DNA of 21,618 nt from Eubacterium limosum (GTDB lineage Bacteria > Bacillota > Clostridia > Eubacteriales > Eubacteriaceae). Position 1 is the stretch's first letter. Each line of letters begins with the position of its first letter. Position numbers and translations under genes: made by a program. The notes beneath the pieces are model-generated. The model was not told the DNA's origin. It worked only from the letters and a program-made list of their open reading frames with translations, and searched no databases. The DNA is taken from NCBI GenBank assembly GCA_959020865.1, contig CAUEUD010000036.1:1-21618 (forward strand), written 5' to 3'. Below, in pieces: positions 7,264 to 14,951 of the stretch.

Positions 7264-8187
7264 GTGGACGAAATTGTATTAAAAGCGACGGATCTGTGTA
7301 AACATTATGGGAGCTTTAAAGCCCTTGACCATTTGAGCCTGACCATTGAAAAGGGGAAAACCTATGGCTTGATCGGCCAGAACGGTGCAGGGAAGACGAC
7401 CTTTATAAGACAGGTGTGCGGACTTTCCTACCCGTCTGGCGGGGAGCTGGCGCTCTTTGGTAAAAGCGATGAAAAAGGAATGCGCGAGGGAAGAAAGCGC
7501 ATGGGCTGCCTGGTGGAGACGCCGGCGCTGTACCAGGGCATGACAGCAAAGCAAAATATGGAGGCCCAGCGGATTCAGAGAGGAATCCCGGATAAGAAAG
7601 CCGCAGAGAGAACCCTGGAGCTGGTGGGGCTTACGGATACAGGGCGGAAAACAGTAAAGCATTTTTCGCTTGGGATGAAACAGCGGCTGGGTATTGCCAT
7701 GGCCCTTATCAGCGATCCGGAATTTCTGATTCTCGATGAGCCCATCAACGGACTGGACCCAGTGGGGATTGTGGAAATCCGCGAGCTTTTAAAGCGGTTA
7801 AACACAGAGCGCGGCACCACACTGCTGATTTCAAGCCATATCCTCAGTGAGCTCTACCAGACAGTGGACCATTTTATCATTATCGACAGGGGGCATATCG
7901 TTGAATCGCTGACCCAGGAAGAACTGGATGAGCGCTGCCGACGCCACATCGCCATTGAGGTGGACGATACGGCCAGAGCTGCCGCGGTCATTGAGGAATC
8001 CCTCCATACTGATAACTACAGGGTTATGCCTGACGGCACCATTAAGCTTTACGACCATCTGGAGGAGATACGCGCCGTATCAGCAGCTTTATCTCAGAGT
8101 GGGCTGCTTCTGACAGGCATCAGCGTGAGGGGTGACAGTCTGGAGGACTACTTTCTGCAAAGCATCGGAGGCCGGAAAAATGGGTAA
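7264..8187 (+). CDS. ABC transporter ATP-binding protein, LanF/BcrA type
   Basis: The ATPase of an antimicrobial-peptide immunity or export transporter, 307 residues. The start is GTG at 7264, with AAGGAGA 6 bases upstream. Walker A GQNGAGKTT (38-46), ABC signature FSLGMKQ (134-140), Walker B LILDEP (155-160) and the switch H192 are present. The Q-loop position reads GCLVETPALY with Glu (E85) in place of Gln. This 'E-loop' is characteristic of lantibiotic-immunity LanF proteins and BcrA relatives. The sequence EPINGLDPVGI after Walker B also fits that family. The last 8 bases overlap the first permease gene, so the two are translationally coupled. The compound handled cannot be told from sequence, and no lantibiotic biosynthesis genes are present in the window. 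Confidence 0.9.
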   Translation: MDEIVLKATDLCKHYGSFKALDHLSLTIEKGKTYGLIGQNGAGKTTFIRQVCGLSYPSGGELALFGKSDEKGMREGRKRMGCLVETPALYQGMTAKQNMEAQRIQRGIPDKKAAERTLELVGLTDTGRKTVKHFSLGMKQRLGIAMALISDPEFLILDEPINGLDPVGIVEIRELLKRLNTERGTTLLISSHILSELYQTVDHFIIIDRGHIVESLTQEELDERCRRHIAIEVDDTARAAAVIEESLHTDNYRVMPDGTIKLYDHLEEIRAVSAALSQSGLLLTGISVRGDSLEDYFLQSIGGRKNG

Positions 8188-8902
8188 TCTGCTTCGGCTG
8201 GAATGGTACAAGCTCTGGAGGGATAAAACTTTTTACGCCGTGTTTGGCGTGACGGTGCTTCTGGGAATCTGTATCAGCTTTGACGGTCACAGTGTGACCG
8301 GGCTGCAGGTTATGGGAGCAGCGCTCTATACCGCCAATCTGCTGATCCTGCCAGTCTGTGTGTTTCCTGGGCTGTTCATCGGACGTGAGTTTGGCGAAGG
8401 CACTATTTATCACGGAATTGAGAGCGGCCACAGCCGGTTTCAGGTATTTCTGGCTAAATCAGTGGTATTTTTTATCGGGTGCGAGGTGCTTATGATGGCC
8501 TTTCCGGCTGCCAATGTGCTTTTTCACAGCCTGGCTTTCGGTTTTGGCGAGCCCATGTCTGCTGAGATTGCCCTGTACCTGATAAAGGTGACCGGGATTG
8601 TGGTGGTGCTCAACGCAGCTTCAATGGCTGTCGGCCTTTTTCTGGGGTTTTTATGCCGGGATGTCGCAAAGACGATTGGCATCAGCCTGTTTATTTTTGG
8701 AATTTTGACCTTCCTATTAAATCTTTACGGCGCAAAACTGAGTTCTTTGAATGTCCTGATTCCAATGGCGGCTGAACGTCTGCTCATGACTGAGATACTC
8801 CCAGCAGCGTCGCTGTGGTTGATTTTGGGATCAGGCGCAGCGTGGATTGCAGTGCTGGGGGCAGGAGCGTTTTTCTGCTTTTCCAGACGTGCTCTGCAGT
8901 AG
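8180..8902 (+). CDS. ABC-2-type permease 1 of 3 (LanE/LanG-like)
   Basis: A membrane subunit partnering the upstream ATPase, 240 residues with about six hydrophobic helices. I chose the ATG at 8180 because GGAGG (8167-8171) lies 8 bases upstream and because the protein then starts MGNLLRLEWYKLWRD, matching the MINLLKMEWYRL and MLALIKMEFYQL starts of the next two permeases. The frame is open further upstream, but that part overlaps the ATPase gene. Shared family landmarks are ESGHSR (about 89-94) before a membrane helix and RDVAKT in the middle of the protein. The gene overlaps the ATPase stop codon. Confidence 0.88.
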   Translation: MGNLLRLEWYKLWRDKTFYAVFGVTVLLGICISFDGHSVTGLQVMGAALYTANLLILPVCVFPGLFIGREFGEGTIYHGIESGHSRFQVFLAKSVVFFIGCEVLMMAFPAANVLFHSLAFGFGEPMSAEIALYLIKVTGIVVVLNAASMAVGLFLGFLCRDVAKTIGISLFIFGILTFLLNLYGAKLSSLNVLIPMAAERLLMTEILPAASLWLILGSGAAWIAVLGAGAFFCFSRRALQ

Positions 8903-8911
8903 AGGCGTACC

Positions 8912-9649
8912 ATGATTAACTTGTTGAAGATGGAATGGTACAGGCTCAGGCACAGCCGGCTTTTCGGGGGACTGCTGTTGGGTATTTTTATTGCTGGATT
9001 GTTCATCGGCGCGTCCGAAACAGAGGGACAGGCTGTGGCAAGCGCTGCCGCCAATGGAAATGGCGGTGTGCAGCTGATCCTGCAGATGATGTCAGAAGCG
9101 GTTCCGATGGGTTTTCTTGCTTCGATTTTTGGCGTTATTTATCTGGGACAGGGATTTGCAGAACGCACACCAAATCTTGCGGTTGAGAGCGGTGCTGGCA
9201 GGAACGCGGTTTTTTTGAGTAAAACGCTGACTTATCTCATGGTTATTTCGTTGGCTATGATGATTTATATATTGGCAGGCGTTGTGATTGCAGCCTTTAC
9301 CCAGAACTTCGCTGGAGAGTTTCTTTTAAGATTTAATGGACTTCAAATAGCCGTGACCTTTTTTATGACAGGTTATGCAATGTGTGGAATGGCGCCGCTG
9401 TTTCTGGCAATATTCAGAGATGCGGCAAAAACAACACTGCTTTCAATTCTGGCGCTGATGCTGCACGTTTTTCTGGCAGTATCCGGCAATGTATTGAAAG
9501 GAGTGCAGTGGTACATGCCTTTAAATCAAATGCAGGCTTCAGAACTGGGGATGGCAGAGTGGCTGACAGCCATAGGGATCGATTTTGCTTTTCTGGTGAT
9601 TCCCTTTCTCCTGGGCTGTCTGATTTTTTCAAAGCGTGAGTTAAAGTAG
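8912..9649 (+). CDS. ABC-2-type permease 2 of 3 (LanE/LanG-like)
   Basis: A membrane subunit of 245 residues with about six hydrophobic helices, starting 9 bases after permease 1. It shares the amphipathic start (MINLLKMEWYRLRHSRL), the ESGAGR element, a central RDAAKT motif and a short basic C-terminus (FSKRELK) with its neighbours, so the three look like tandem duplicates that have diverged. The ribosome site is AGAGGCG. In LanFEG transporters two different permeases normally pair with one LanF ATPase. Here there are three. Confidence 0.87.
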   Translation: MINLLKMEWYRLRHSRLFGGLLLGIFIAGLFIGASETEGQAVASAAANGNGGVQLILQMMSEAVPMGFLASIFGVIYLGQGFAERTPNLAVESGAGRNAVFLSKTLTYLMVISLAMMIYILAGVVIAAFTQNFAGEFLLRFNGLQIAVTFFMTGYAMCGMAPLFLAIFRDAAKTTLLSILALMLHVFLAVSGNVLKGVQWYMPLNQMQASELGMAEWLTAIGIDFAFLVIPFLLGCLIFSKRELK

Positions 9650-9662
9650 AGGAGATGACGAA

Positions 9663-10556
9663 ATGCTTGCTTTAATCAAAATGGAGTTTTACCAGCTTGT
9701 CCGTAACAGGCTGTTTTATCTGATGGCTGGAATCAGTATTGTTTTTGGGGCATTGATGAGTTCAGGATATATTGGAGATACGAACCCCTTTGGTGTCCCG
9801 ATGGCAGATGGATTATCTGTATTCGGAGGAATGGTCTATGATTCCACCATGTGGCTCATTGTCATTGGGGCGATGAGCGCTCTGATGCTCGGGCAGAGCG
9901 CTTCGGATAAAACGCTGGCGCTGGCTGTATCCGCGGGGCACAGCCGCGCTTCTGTTTATTTTTGCAAGGCGCTTGTGTTTTTGCTGGCTGTCAATATCGT
10001 GATGTTTCTTTATCCCTTCGCGGGACTCATTGTCACTGGTGTGGCGCACGGGTTTGACAAAGGCATTATTACAGAGCCTTTTGCCCAGTATCTTCTCAGA
10101 GTTATCGGTATGGTTTTTCTGGCAAACTGCGCGGTTTTCAGCGTTTCAATCCTGTTAATGGCCGTTTTTCAGGATGCGGCCAAGACAACGGCCTGCGCGA
10201 CGCTGGCCATTATTCTGGAGTCCTTTGGGATGGTATTTTTTCTGTCAAGGAGGATGTCGCCGCTCTGGCTTCCGCCTTATATGGCGAGGGCAGCGGTTTT
10301 CACACCCTTGAATATATCTCAGGTTATCCTGATTTTAACAGCATGTCTTGGTTTTACGGCTTTACTCCTAGGCGCTGGATATTTTGTGTTCAGGAAGAGA
10401 GAGATAAAACAAAACGGAAAGCGTGGGGTCAATGTTTGGAATCATCGTGGTTTTAGCGGCAGCTGTGGCGGTATTGGCGGTTCGGACAGCGGTTATGCGG
10501 CGGGAGATAAGGAGCATGAGCCGTCAGCTGGAGGATTTATCTTCTGGGCGGACTGA
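9663..10556 (+). CDS. ABC-2-type permease 3 of 3, with an out-of-frame C-terminal tail overlapping the kinase gene
   Basis: A membrane subunit with the same plan as the previous two: MLALIKMEFYQL start, SAGHSR (about 90-95), QDAAKT (170-175) and FVFRKREIK (241-249). A GAGGAGATGA site precedes the ATG. The paralogues end within a residue or two of the matching basic motif. This reading frame instead continues 48 residues (250-297) to a stop at 10556, across the first 125 bases of the kinase gene in another frame. The tail is Gly/Ser-rich and looks like out-of-frame translation. A (GA)4 run at 10397-10404 lies just before TAA (10405-10407), and one more GA unit would bring that TAA into frame. 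Stop loss, a repeat-length variant or a sequencing indel are all possible. Confidence 0.82.
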   Translation: MLALIKMEFYQLVRNRLFYLMAGISIVFGALMSSGYIGDTNPFGVPMADGLSVFGGMVYDSTMWLIVIGAMSALMLGQSASDKTLALAVSAGHSRASVYFCKALVFLLAVNIVMFLYPFAGLIVTGVAHGFDKGIITEPFAQYLLRVIGMVFLANCAVFSVSILLMAVFQDAAKTTACATLAIILESFGMVFFLSRRMSPLWLPPYMARAAVFTPLNISQVILILTACLGFTALLLGAGYFVFRKREIKQNGKRGVNVWNHRGFSGSCGGIGGSDSGYAAGDKEHEPSAGGFIFWAD

Positions 10557-11343
10557 AAAGAAGATCAGCCTGACCTTAGTGGATGCCCGGCTAAACGAGC
10601 TGGCGACTCAGATCAACGAGAATATGGAGCTTCAGAAGCAGCTGCGCATTGACGCGCGAAAGAGCGAACAGCGGCTAAAGGATTCCATCGCGGGTGTTTC
10701 CCATGACCTGCGGACACCGCTGACAGCGATCATCGGTTATATTCAGATGCTTGAGCGCAGCGGACTGAACGGGGAGCAGCAGGAAAAAGCCATGGTAATT
10801 CTAAAAAAGGCAAACGCCATGCGGGAGCTGGTTGAAAGCTTTTTTGAACTCTCCGTCATAGAATCAGGCCAGTCGGAGCTCGCGGAGGAAGCTGTTAATT
10901 TTACCAATATTGTCTCAGAAGCGGTGGTGGACTTTATTCCGCGGTTTGAGGCGGCAGAGCTTAAGCCTGATGTTGACCTTGGGGATAAAAGCCTGTATAT
11001 GGCGGGTGACACCACAGCTCTGCGGCGCATTGTCCAGAACCTTTTGTCCAACGCCCTTAAATACACCGCAGGCAGGGTAGAGGTCACACTCGAGGAAAGC
11101 GCTGGAAAAATAATCCTGACGGTTGCCAACGAGGTGAGGCCTGACACCCCTCCGGATATGGAAAGACTTTTTGAGCGCTTTTATACAGCGGATGATTCCA
11201 GAAACAGCGGAAGTGCCGGACTGGGGCTGTACATTGTGAAATTGTTGGCGGAAAAAATGCAGGGTGCGGTGAGTGCTTCCCTTGAGAATAAAACACTGTC
11301 GATTTATATTGTATTCCAAGAGGAAAAAAACAAACAGGCTTGA
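10432..11343 (+). CDS. Sensor histidine kinase with a single membrane helix
   Basis: A membrane histidine kinase expected to phosphorylate the OmpR-type regulator at 6497. From the ATG at 10432 it has 303 residues. GTG at 10423 is an alternative start, but it is less likely because the GGAAAG site is only 1 base from it and 10 bases from the ATG. There is one hydrophobic helix (about 2-19), no extracellular sensor domain, a linker/HAMP-like coil (about 20-80), the H-box SHDLRTPL (90-97, phospho-acceptor H91), an N-box NLLSNALKYT (203-212), an F-box ERLFERFYTAD and the G2 box GLGLYI (263-268). With nothing outside the membrane it probably senses through the ABC permeases, as Bce/Lan kinases do (inference). 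The last gene of its operon. Confidence 0.9.
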   Translation: MFGIIVVLAAAVAVLAVRTAVMRREIRSMSRQLEDLSSGRTEKKISLTLVDARLNELATQINENMELQKQLRIDARKSEQRLKDSIAGVSHDLRTPLTAIIGYIQMLERSGLNGEQQEKAMVILKKANAMRELVESFFELSVIESGQSELAEEAVNFTNIVSEAVVDFIPRFEAAELKPDVDLGDKSLYMAGDTTALRRIVQNLLSNALKYTAGRVEVTLEESAGKIILTVANEVRPDTPPDMERLFERFYTADDSRNSGSAGLGLYIVKLLAEKMQGAVSASLENKTLSIYIVFQEEKNKQA

Positions 11344-11369
11344 AGCGATTGCTTACAAGCCTGTTTTTT
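11332..11369 (+). terminator. Intrinsic terminator after the kinase gene
   Basis: An 11-bp stem, AAACAGGCTTG (11332-11342) with CAAGCCTGTTT (11356-11366), is followed by a T-run. The left arm overlaps the stop codon of the kinase gene. The hairpin could also work in the opposite direction. Confidence 0.88.
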
Positions 11370-11463
11370 ATATCTGCCCATAATACAGAATCTGGTTTCT
11401 GGCATAGTCAAAGTATTCATCCAGCAGATGGCCGGCAACCGGTGGCGGCCTCTTATTTTTGTA
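11368..11463 (-). pseudogene. Possible remnant of a protein C-terminus (unknown family)
   Basis: On the minus strand, one frame gives 31 codons ending in TAA at 11368-11370, with a protein-like sequence (YKNKRPPPVAGHLL, then DEYFDYARNQILYYGQI). An in-frame TAA lies immediately upstream and there is no start codon. The composition looks coding, but nothing like it is in the window and I do not recognise the family. It would be the decayed end of a gene lost between the kinase and ClC genes. Chance is a real alternative. Confidence 0.25.
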
Positions 11464-11515
11464 TTAAATTTTTTAAGAAAAACCATTTGTAGAAGGCGTA
11501 AAAAGTCCTCAATAT

Positions 11516-11544
11516 TTGTATATTTTTTCAAATTATGGTAAACT
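11516..11544 (+). promoter_or_regulatory. Promoter of the ClC gene
   Basis: TTGTAT (11516-11521), a 17-base spacer and TAAACT (11539-11544), with TGG before the -10 giving an extended -10. The start codon lies 27 bases beyond. Confidence 0.55.
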
Positions 11545-11571
11545 TATAAAGATTTCTAAGGAAATTTAAAG

Positions 11572-13170
11572 GTGAGAAAAGTGTTTAAGCCTGTTGAGAA
11601 CAGTACAGAAAATTTAATAGCCCACACGCGCAATATGAAATACCTCCTGGCTATGGAGGGGATATTTGTCGGCATGATCGCAGGTGGTATCGCGATCATC
11701 TACCGGCTGGCCCTGAACTTTTCAGAGAAGAACATGAGCTTTATTTTATCTTACGCGGGTGAACACCACTGGGCCATTGCGGCATGGTTTGCCGCCCTTA
11801 TCGCTATGGCGGTAATTGTCGGGAGAATGGTCAAGTGGGAGCCGATGATCTCTGGCAGCGGCATTCCCCAGGTAGAAGGGGAGCTTCAGGGATATTTTGA
11901 AGAGCCCTGGCTCAAAGTCATCATCGGAAAATTAGTAGGAGGGATTCTCTGCATCATCGGGGGGTTGTCCCTTGGGCGTGAAGGCCCGTCTGTGCAGCTT
12001 GGCGCCATGGGCGGCAAGGGTTTTTCGAGGATTTTTAAACGCCTTAACATTGAAGAACGCTACCTGATGACCTGCGGGGCAAGCGCAGGGCTGGCAGCGG
12101 CATTTAACGCGCCGCTGGCAGGCATTATGTTTGCTCTGGAGGAGGTTCACAAAAATTTCTCAGCAACCGTGCTTTTTTCTGCTATGACGGCTTCCGTCAC
12201 TGCGGACTTTGTTTCAAAATATGTTTTTGGCCTGGGATCGGTATTTCAGTTTCAGGTGGACTCCTCGATTCCGCTGAAATACTATGGCTTTATCATTCTT
12301 TTGGGAATTATTCTGGGAGCAGGCGGCGCTTTTTACAATAAGGTGCTGGCAGGCACTCAGGATTTGTACGCCAGGATGACCTTTTTAAAAGCGGAACTCC
12401 GCCCGGTTATTCCATTTTTAATGGCTGGGATTCTGGGCTTTACGCTGCCCCAGGTGCTGGGCGGCGGACACATGATGATCGAGCTTCTGGTGCCGGGTAA
12501 TCTGCCCCTGACCATGATCCTGCTGCTGCTGGTGGTGAAGTTTATTTTTTCCATGTTCAGCTTTGGCTCCGGTGCGCCGGGCGGCATCTTTTTTCCGCTT
12601 TTAGTTTTGGGCGCATACATCGGTGGATTTTATGGTATGGTCGTTGTCCGGGGAATGGGAATGGACCCGCAGCTCATCAATAACTTTATCATTCTGGCAA
12701 TGGCCGGTTACTTTACAGCCATTGTCCGCGCGCCGATTACAGGAATCGTCCTGATTTCTGAAATGACTGGCTCCTTTACCCATCTGCTGTCTTTGTCGGT
12801 TGTCGCCATCACCGCGGAGATCACTGCGGCGGCGCTTAAATCTGAACCAGTCTATGAAATGCTGCTTGACCGTATTGTCGCGAGACGCGGTGAAGAACCC
12901 GTTCCGGAAACCAGCAACAAAACGCTGATCGCCGTCTCGGTACATCACAGCTGCGGGCTGGTCGGGAAGCGTATCTGGGAAATTCAGTGGCCGGAAGACT
13001 GCCTGCTGGTGTCTATTCGAAGGGGAGAAAAAGAACTGATCCCCAAGGGGGACACTAAAATAAGGCCAAGCGACACCATTGTGGCTCTGGCAAATGAGAC
13101 CGACCTGAACAGGGTAAATACAGAGCTGCACGCTCTATGTGAGGAAGCGCCTGCCGCCGGCAACGGCTGA
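11572..13170 (+). CDS. ClC-family chloride/proton antiporter with C-terminal TrkA-C domain
   Basis: An inner-membrane anion transporter, 532 residues from the GTG at 11572. A second in-frame GTG at 11581 has a closer AAGGTGAG ribosome site and could be the true start. The ClC selectivity-filter motifs GSGIPQ (95-100), GREGPS (135-140, gating E137) and GAPGGIFFP (334-342) are present. A glutamate (E190/E191 in ALEEV) sits near the position of the internal proton glutamate, which points to Cl-/H+ exchange rather than a channel. A TrkA-C/RCK-C-like domain (about 450-525) could bind a ligand and gate transport. Acid resistance or anion balance is the usual role. The sulfotransferase gene follows after 74 bases and may be co-transcribed. 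Confidence 0.92.
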   Translation: MRKVFKPVENSTENLIAHTRNMKYLLAMEGIFVGMIAGGIAIIYRLALNFSEKNMSFILSYAGEHHWAIAAWFAALIAMAVIVGRMVKWEPMISGSGIPQVEGELQGYFEEPWLKVIIGKLVGGILCIIGGLSLGREGPSVQLGAMGGKGFSRIFKRLNIEERYLMTCGASAGLAAAFNAPLAGIMFALEEVHKNFSATVLFSAMTASVTADFVSKYVFGLGSVFQFQVDSSIPLKYYGFIILLGIILGAGGAFYNKVLAGTQDLYARMTFLKAELRPVIPFLMAGILGFTLPQVLGGGHMMIELLVPGNLPLTMILLLLVVKFIFSMFSFGSGAPGGIFFPLLVLGAYIGGFYGMVVVRGMGMDPQLINNFIILAMAGYFTAIVRAPITGIVLISEMTGSFTHLLSLSVVAITAEITAAALKSEPVYEMLLDRIVARRGEEPVPETSNKTLIAVSVHHSCGLVGKRIWEIQWPEDCLLVSIRRGEKELIPKGDTKIRPSDTIVALANETDLNRVNTELHALCEEAPAAGNG

Positions 13171-13203
13171 TTTTTAAGCGGGTGTTACATATATAAGTAG
13201 AAC

Positions 13204-13215
13204 ATTGATATCAAT
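13204..13215. promoter_or_regulatory. 12-bp palindrome upstream of the sulfotransferase gene
   Basis: ATTGATATCAAT is a perfect palindrome lying 29 bases before the ATG, just after a TATATAAG sequence (13190-13197) that could be a -10 box. The position suits a repressor operator. The sequence is short and AT-rich, so chance cannot be excluded. Confidence 0.3.
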
Positions 13216-13244
13216 ATTATCGGAAGTGATTGAGGAGGTAAACT

Positions 13245-14774
13245 ATGAACAAATCAGCAAAGGTTCTCGCAGCGGCTGCGGGCCTGGCGCTTGTGCTTAT
13301 CATTATGGTCAGCGTGGCTCTGGCGTATGCCGGGAGAGACATTACGCTGCTGCAGGACAGAATTGTTCACATCAGCGTGAACGGCTATGCGGTGGAGATT
13401 CCGCTCAATGAGGACGGGGCGACCTATGATATTCCCAGCCTCACAACGGAACGTGAAAATGAGTTTATTCTGATGAACGATGCCGGAGCATCCATTGAGG
13501 TCAATGAGGCAAAGCTTCAGACCAATAAAAAAGCAAAGGTAACCGTCAAAAAAATCGACAGCAATGAAGTGCTGGAGATGGTGGTAACCAACGGTAAAGA
13601 TACCCGCACGATTTATTTGAGAACCCTTTCCAAGCAGCTGCCGGAAATGCTGGCGACTGGCCAGAGCCCCTACGAAGGTGATTTTTATGTGACAGACACC
13701 GAGAAGGCCGCCATGTACAAGCTGGATATGAACGGTAATGTTACCTGGTATGTGGCTCTGACCCCGGAACAGGCCGACGGCAAAATCTTCACAGATTTCA
13801 GACAGCATAAGCTGGAAAACGGCGATATCCGCTACAGCTACCAGATTGTTGACCCGGACGTCAGCACAATGGGGCTGGCCGATTATCTGCCGGGAACACG
13901 TGTGGTTCTTGATGAAAAATACAAGGAAGTCAAACGTGACGGCGCCCGTATCTCTTTGCTGGACCCTAATGAAACCGATCATGATAAAAAGGTCATGGGT
14001 GACCCGGTCGATGGGCATGACTTTGTTCTTCTTGGGGATAAAAACTGGATCACGGAATCCTATGTGGCAGAAACTGTGGACAATATTCCAGCGGAATTAA
14101 ATCCCAATCCTCTCGGCTCAAAGGTAGTGGCAGCGGTTATTCAGGAAGTCAAGGACGGGAAGCCGGTCTTTACCTGGAAATCCACTGATCATCCGGAGCT
14201 GTACGCGCTCAGCGAAAAGGGTAATGATTTTGCGAACAGCAATATGCAACCTCAGGACTATCTGCATATCAATGCCATGATACTGGACCCGTCAGACAAT
14301 AATCTGATCGTATCTTTTAAAAACGCCAACACCATTGTGAAGATTGACCGCAGCACCGGGGACATTCTCTGGAAGCTCTCGGGCAAGGGTGATGAATTTG
14401 GCCTCGCGGATCATCAGAAAACCTCTGGTCAGAGCAGTCTCTCCTTAACCGACGATGGCTACCTGGTCGTTTTTGACAATGGCCAGAGCACTGGCAAAAC
14501 CCGTGTGCTCAAATACAAGCTTGATGAAACCAACAAAAAAGTCATTGATTTTAAAGAATACAGTATGGACGGTTACACTTCCTCCGAATTTGGAAGCGCT
14601 CAGAAGGTTGACAACGAGAAAGACGCCTATATCATTGGGTGGGGCGTCAACGGAGCGAACCAGCCTGTACTCACCGAAATGAATTTCACCGACAATAAAA
14701 AGCTTCTGGAAGTTGTGTTCCCGAACGGCGAACACACCTTCAAAGTGCAGAAGTTTGACAAAGTAGAAAACTGA
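13245..14774 (+). CDS. Arylsulfate sulfotransferase (ASST), membrane-anchored or secreted
   Basis: A PAPS-independent sulfotransferase that moves sulfate from one phenolic sulfate ester to another phenol, acting outside the cytoplasm. It has 509 residues, with an N-terminal signal or anchor (about 6-29: hydrophobic, ending ALAYA), an N-terminal beta domain (about 33-130) and a beta-propeller with ASST motifs. Likely counterparts of the conserved histidines are H258 (DGHDF), H341 (DYLHIN) and H390 (ADHQ, by position the sulfated histidine). Where known enzymes have the conserved arginine (SxR before the KIDRxTGeIxW strand), this one reads SFK with K359. A strong GAGGAGGTAAA site precedes the ATG. 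ASST was first described from a gut Eubacterium (strain A-44), which fits the host guess. The residue mapping is by eye. Confidence 0.85.
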   Translation: MNKSAKVLAAAAGLALVLIIMVSVALAYAGRDITLLQDRIVHISVNGYAVEIPLNEDGATYDIPSLTTERENEFILMNDAGASIEVNEAKLQTNKKAKVTVKKIDSNEVLEMVVTNGKDTRTIYLRTLSKQLPEMLATGQSPYEGDFYVTDTEKAAMYKLDMNGNVTWYVALTPEQADGKIFTDFRQHKLENGDIRYSYQIVDPDVSTMGLADYLPGTRVVLDEKYKEVKRDGARISLLDPNETDHDKKVMGDPVDGHDFVLLGDKNWITESYVAETVDNIPAELNPNPLGSKVVAAVIQEVKDGKPVFTWKSTDHPELYALSEKGNDFANSNMQPQDYLHINAMILDPSDNNLIVSFKNANTIVKIDRSTGDILWKLSGKGDEFGLADHQKTSGQSSLSLTDDGYLVVFDNGQSTGKTRVLKYKLDETNKKVIDFKEYSMDGYTSSEFGSAQKVDNEKDAYIIGWGVNGANQPVLTEMNFTDNKKLLEVVFPNGEHTFKVQKFDKVEN

Positions 14775-14775
14775 T

Positions 14776-14803
14776 AAAAAAGCAGGCGTCAGCCTGCTTT
14801 TTT
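14776..14803 (+). terminator. Intrinsic terminator after the sulfotransferase gene
   Basis: A 12-bp perfect stem (14776-14787 with 14792-14803) closes a GTCA loop. The core is GCAGGC/GCCTGC, flanked by A and T runs, so it may work in both directions. A weaker hairpin, AACGG/CCGTT followed by T's, lies at 14856-14877. Confidence 0.92.
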
Positions 14804-14889
14804 AATGTCTGTTTTTCTACTGCCATTTTTTTGAAAAGGTTTGATGTAAACTGGCAACGGTTTTCAGCCGTTTTTTAACAAAAAGCGGC

Positions 14890-14918
14890 TTCTTATTATC
14901 AGGGAAAAGTGATAGAAT
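14890..14918 (+). promoter_or_regulatory. Promoter of the HAD phosphatase gene
   Basis: An extended -10, TGA-TAGAAT (-10 at 14913-14918), has a weak -35 TTCTTA (14890-14895) 17 bases upstream. It is 33 bases before the start codon. Confidence 0.5.
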
Positions 14919-14951
14919 CATGGTGGAATAAAAATCAAGGAGAACAAAGCG

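Noticed and set aside
8132..8179. N-terminal extension of permease 1
   Set aside because: It lies inside the ATPase gene in another frame. The ATG at 8180 has GGAGG upstream and gives an N-terminus matching the paralogues.
13254..14018. Long minus-strand open frame of 254 codons
   Set aside because: It is antisense to the arylsulfate sulfotransferase, which has the ribosome site, signal sequence and family motifs.
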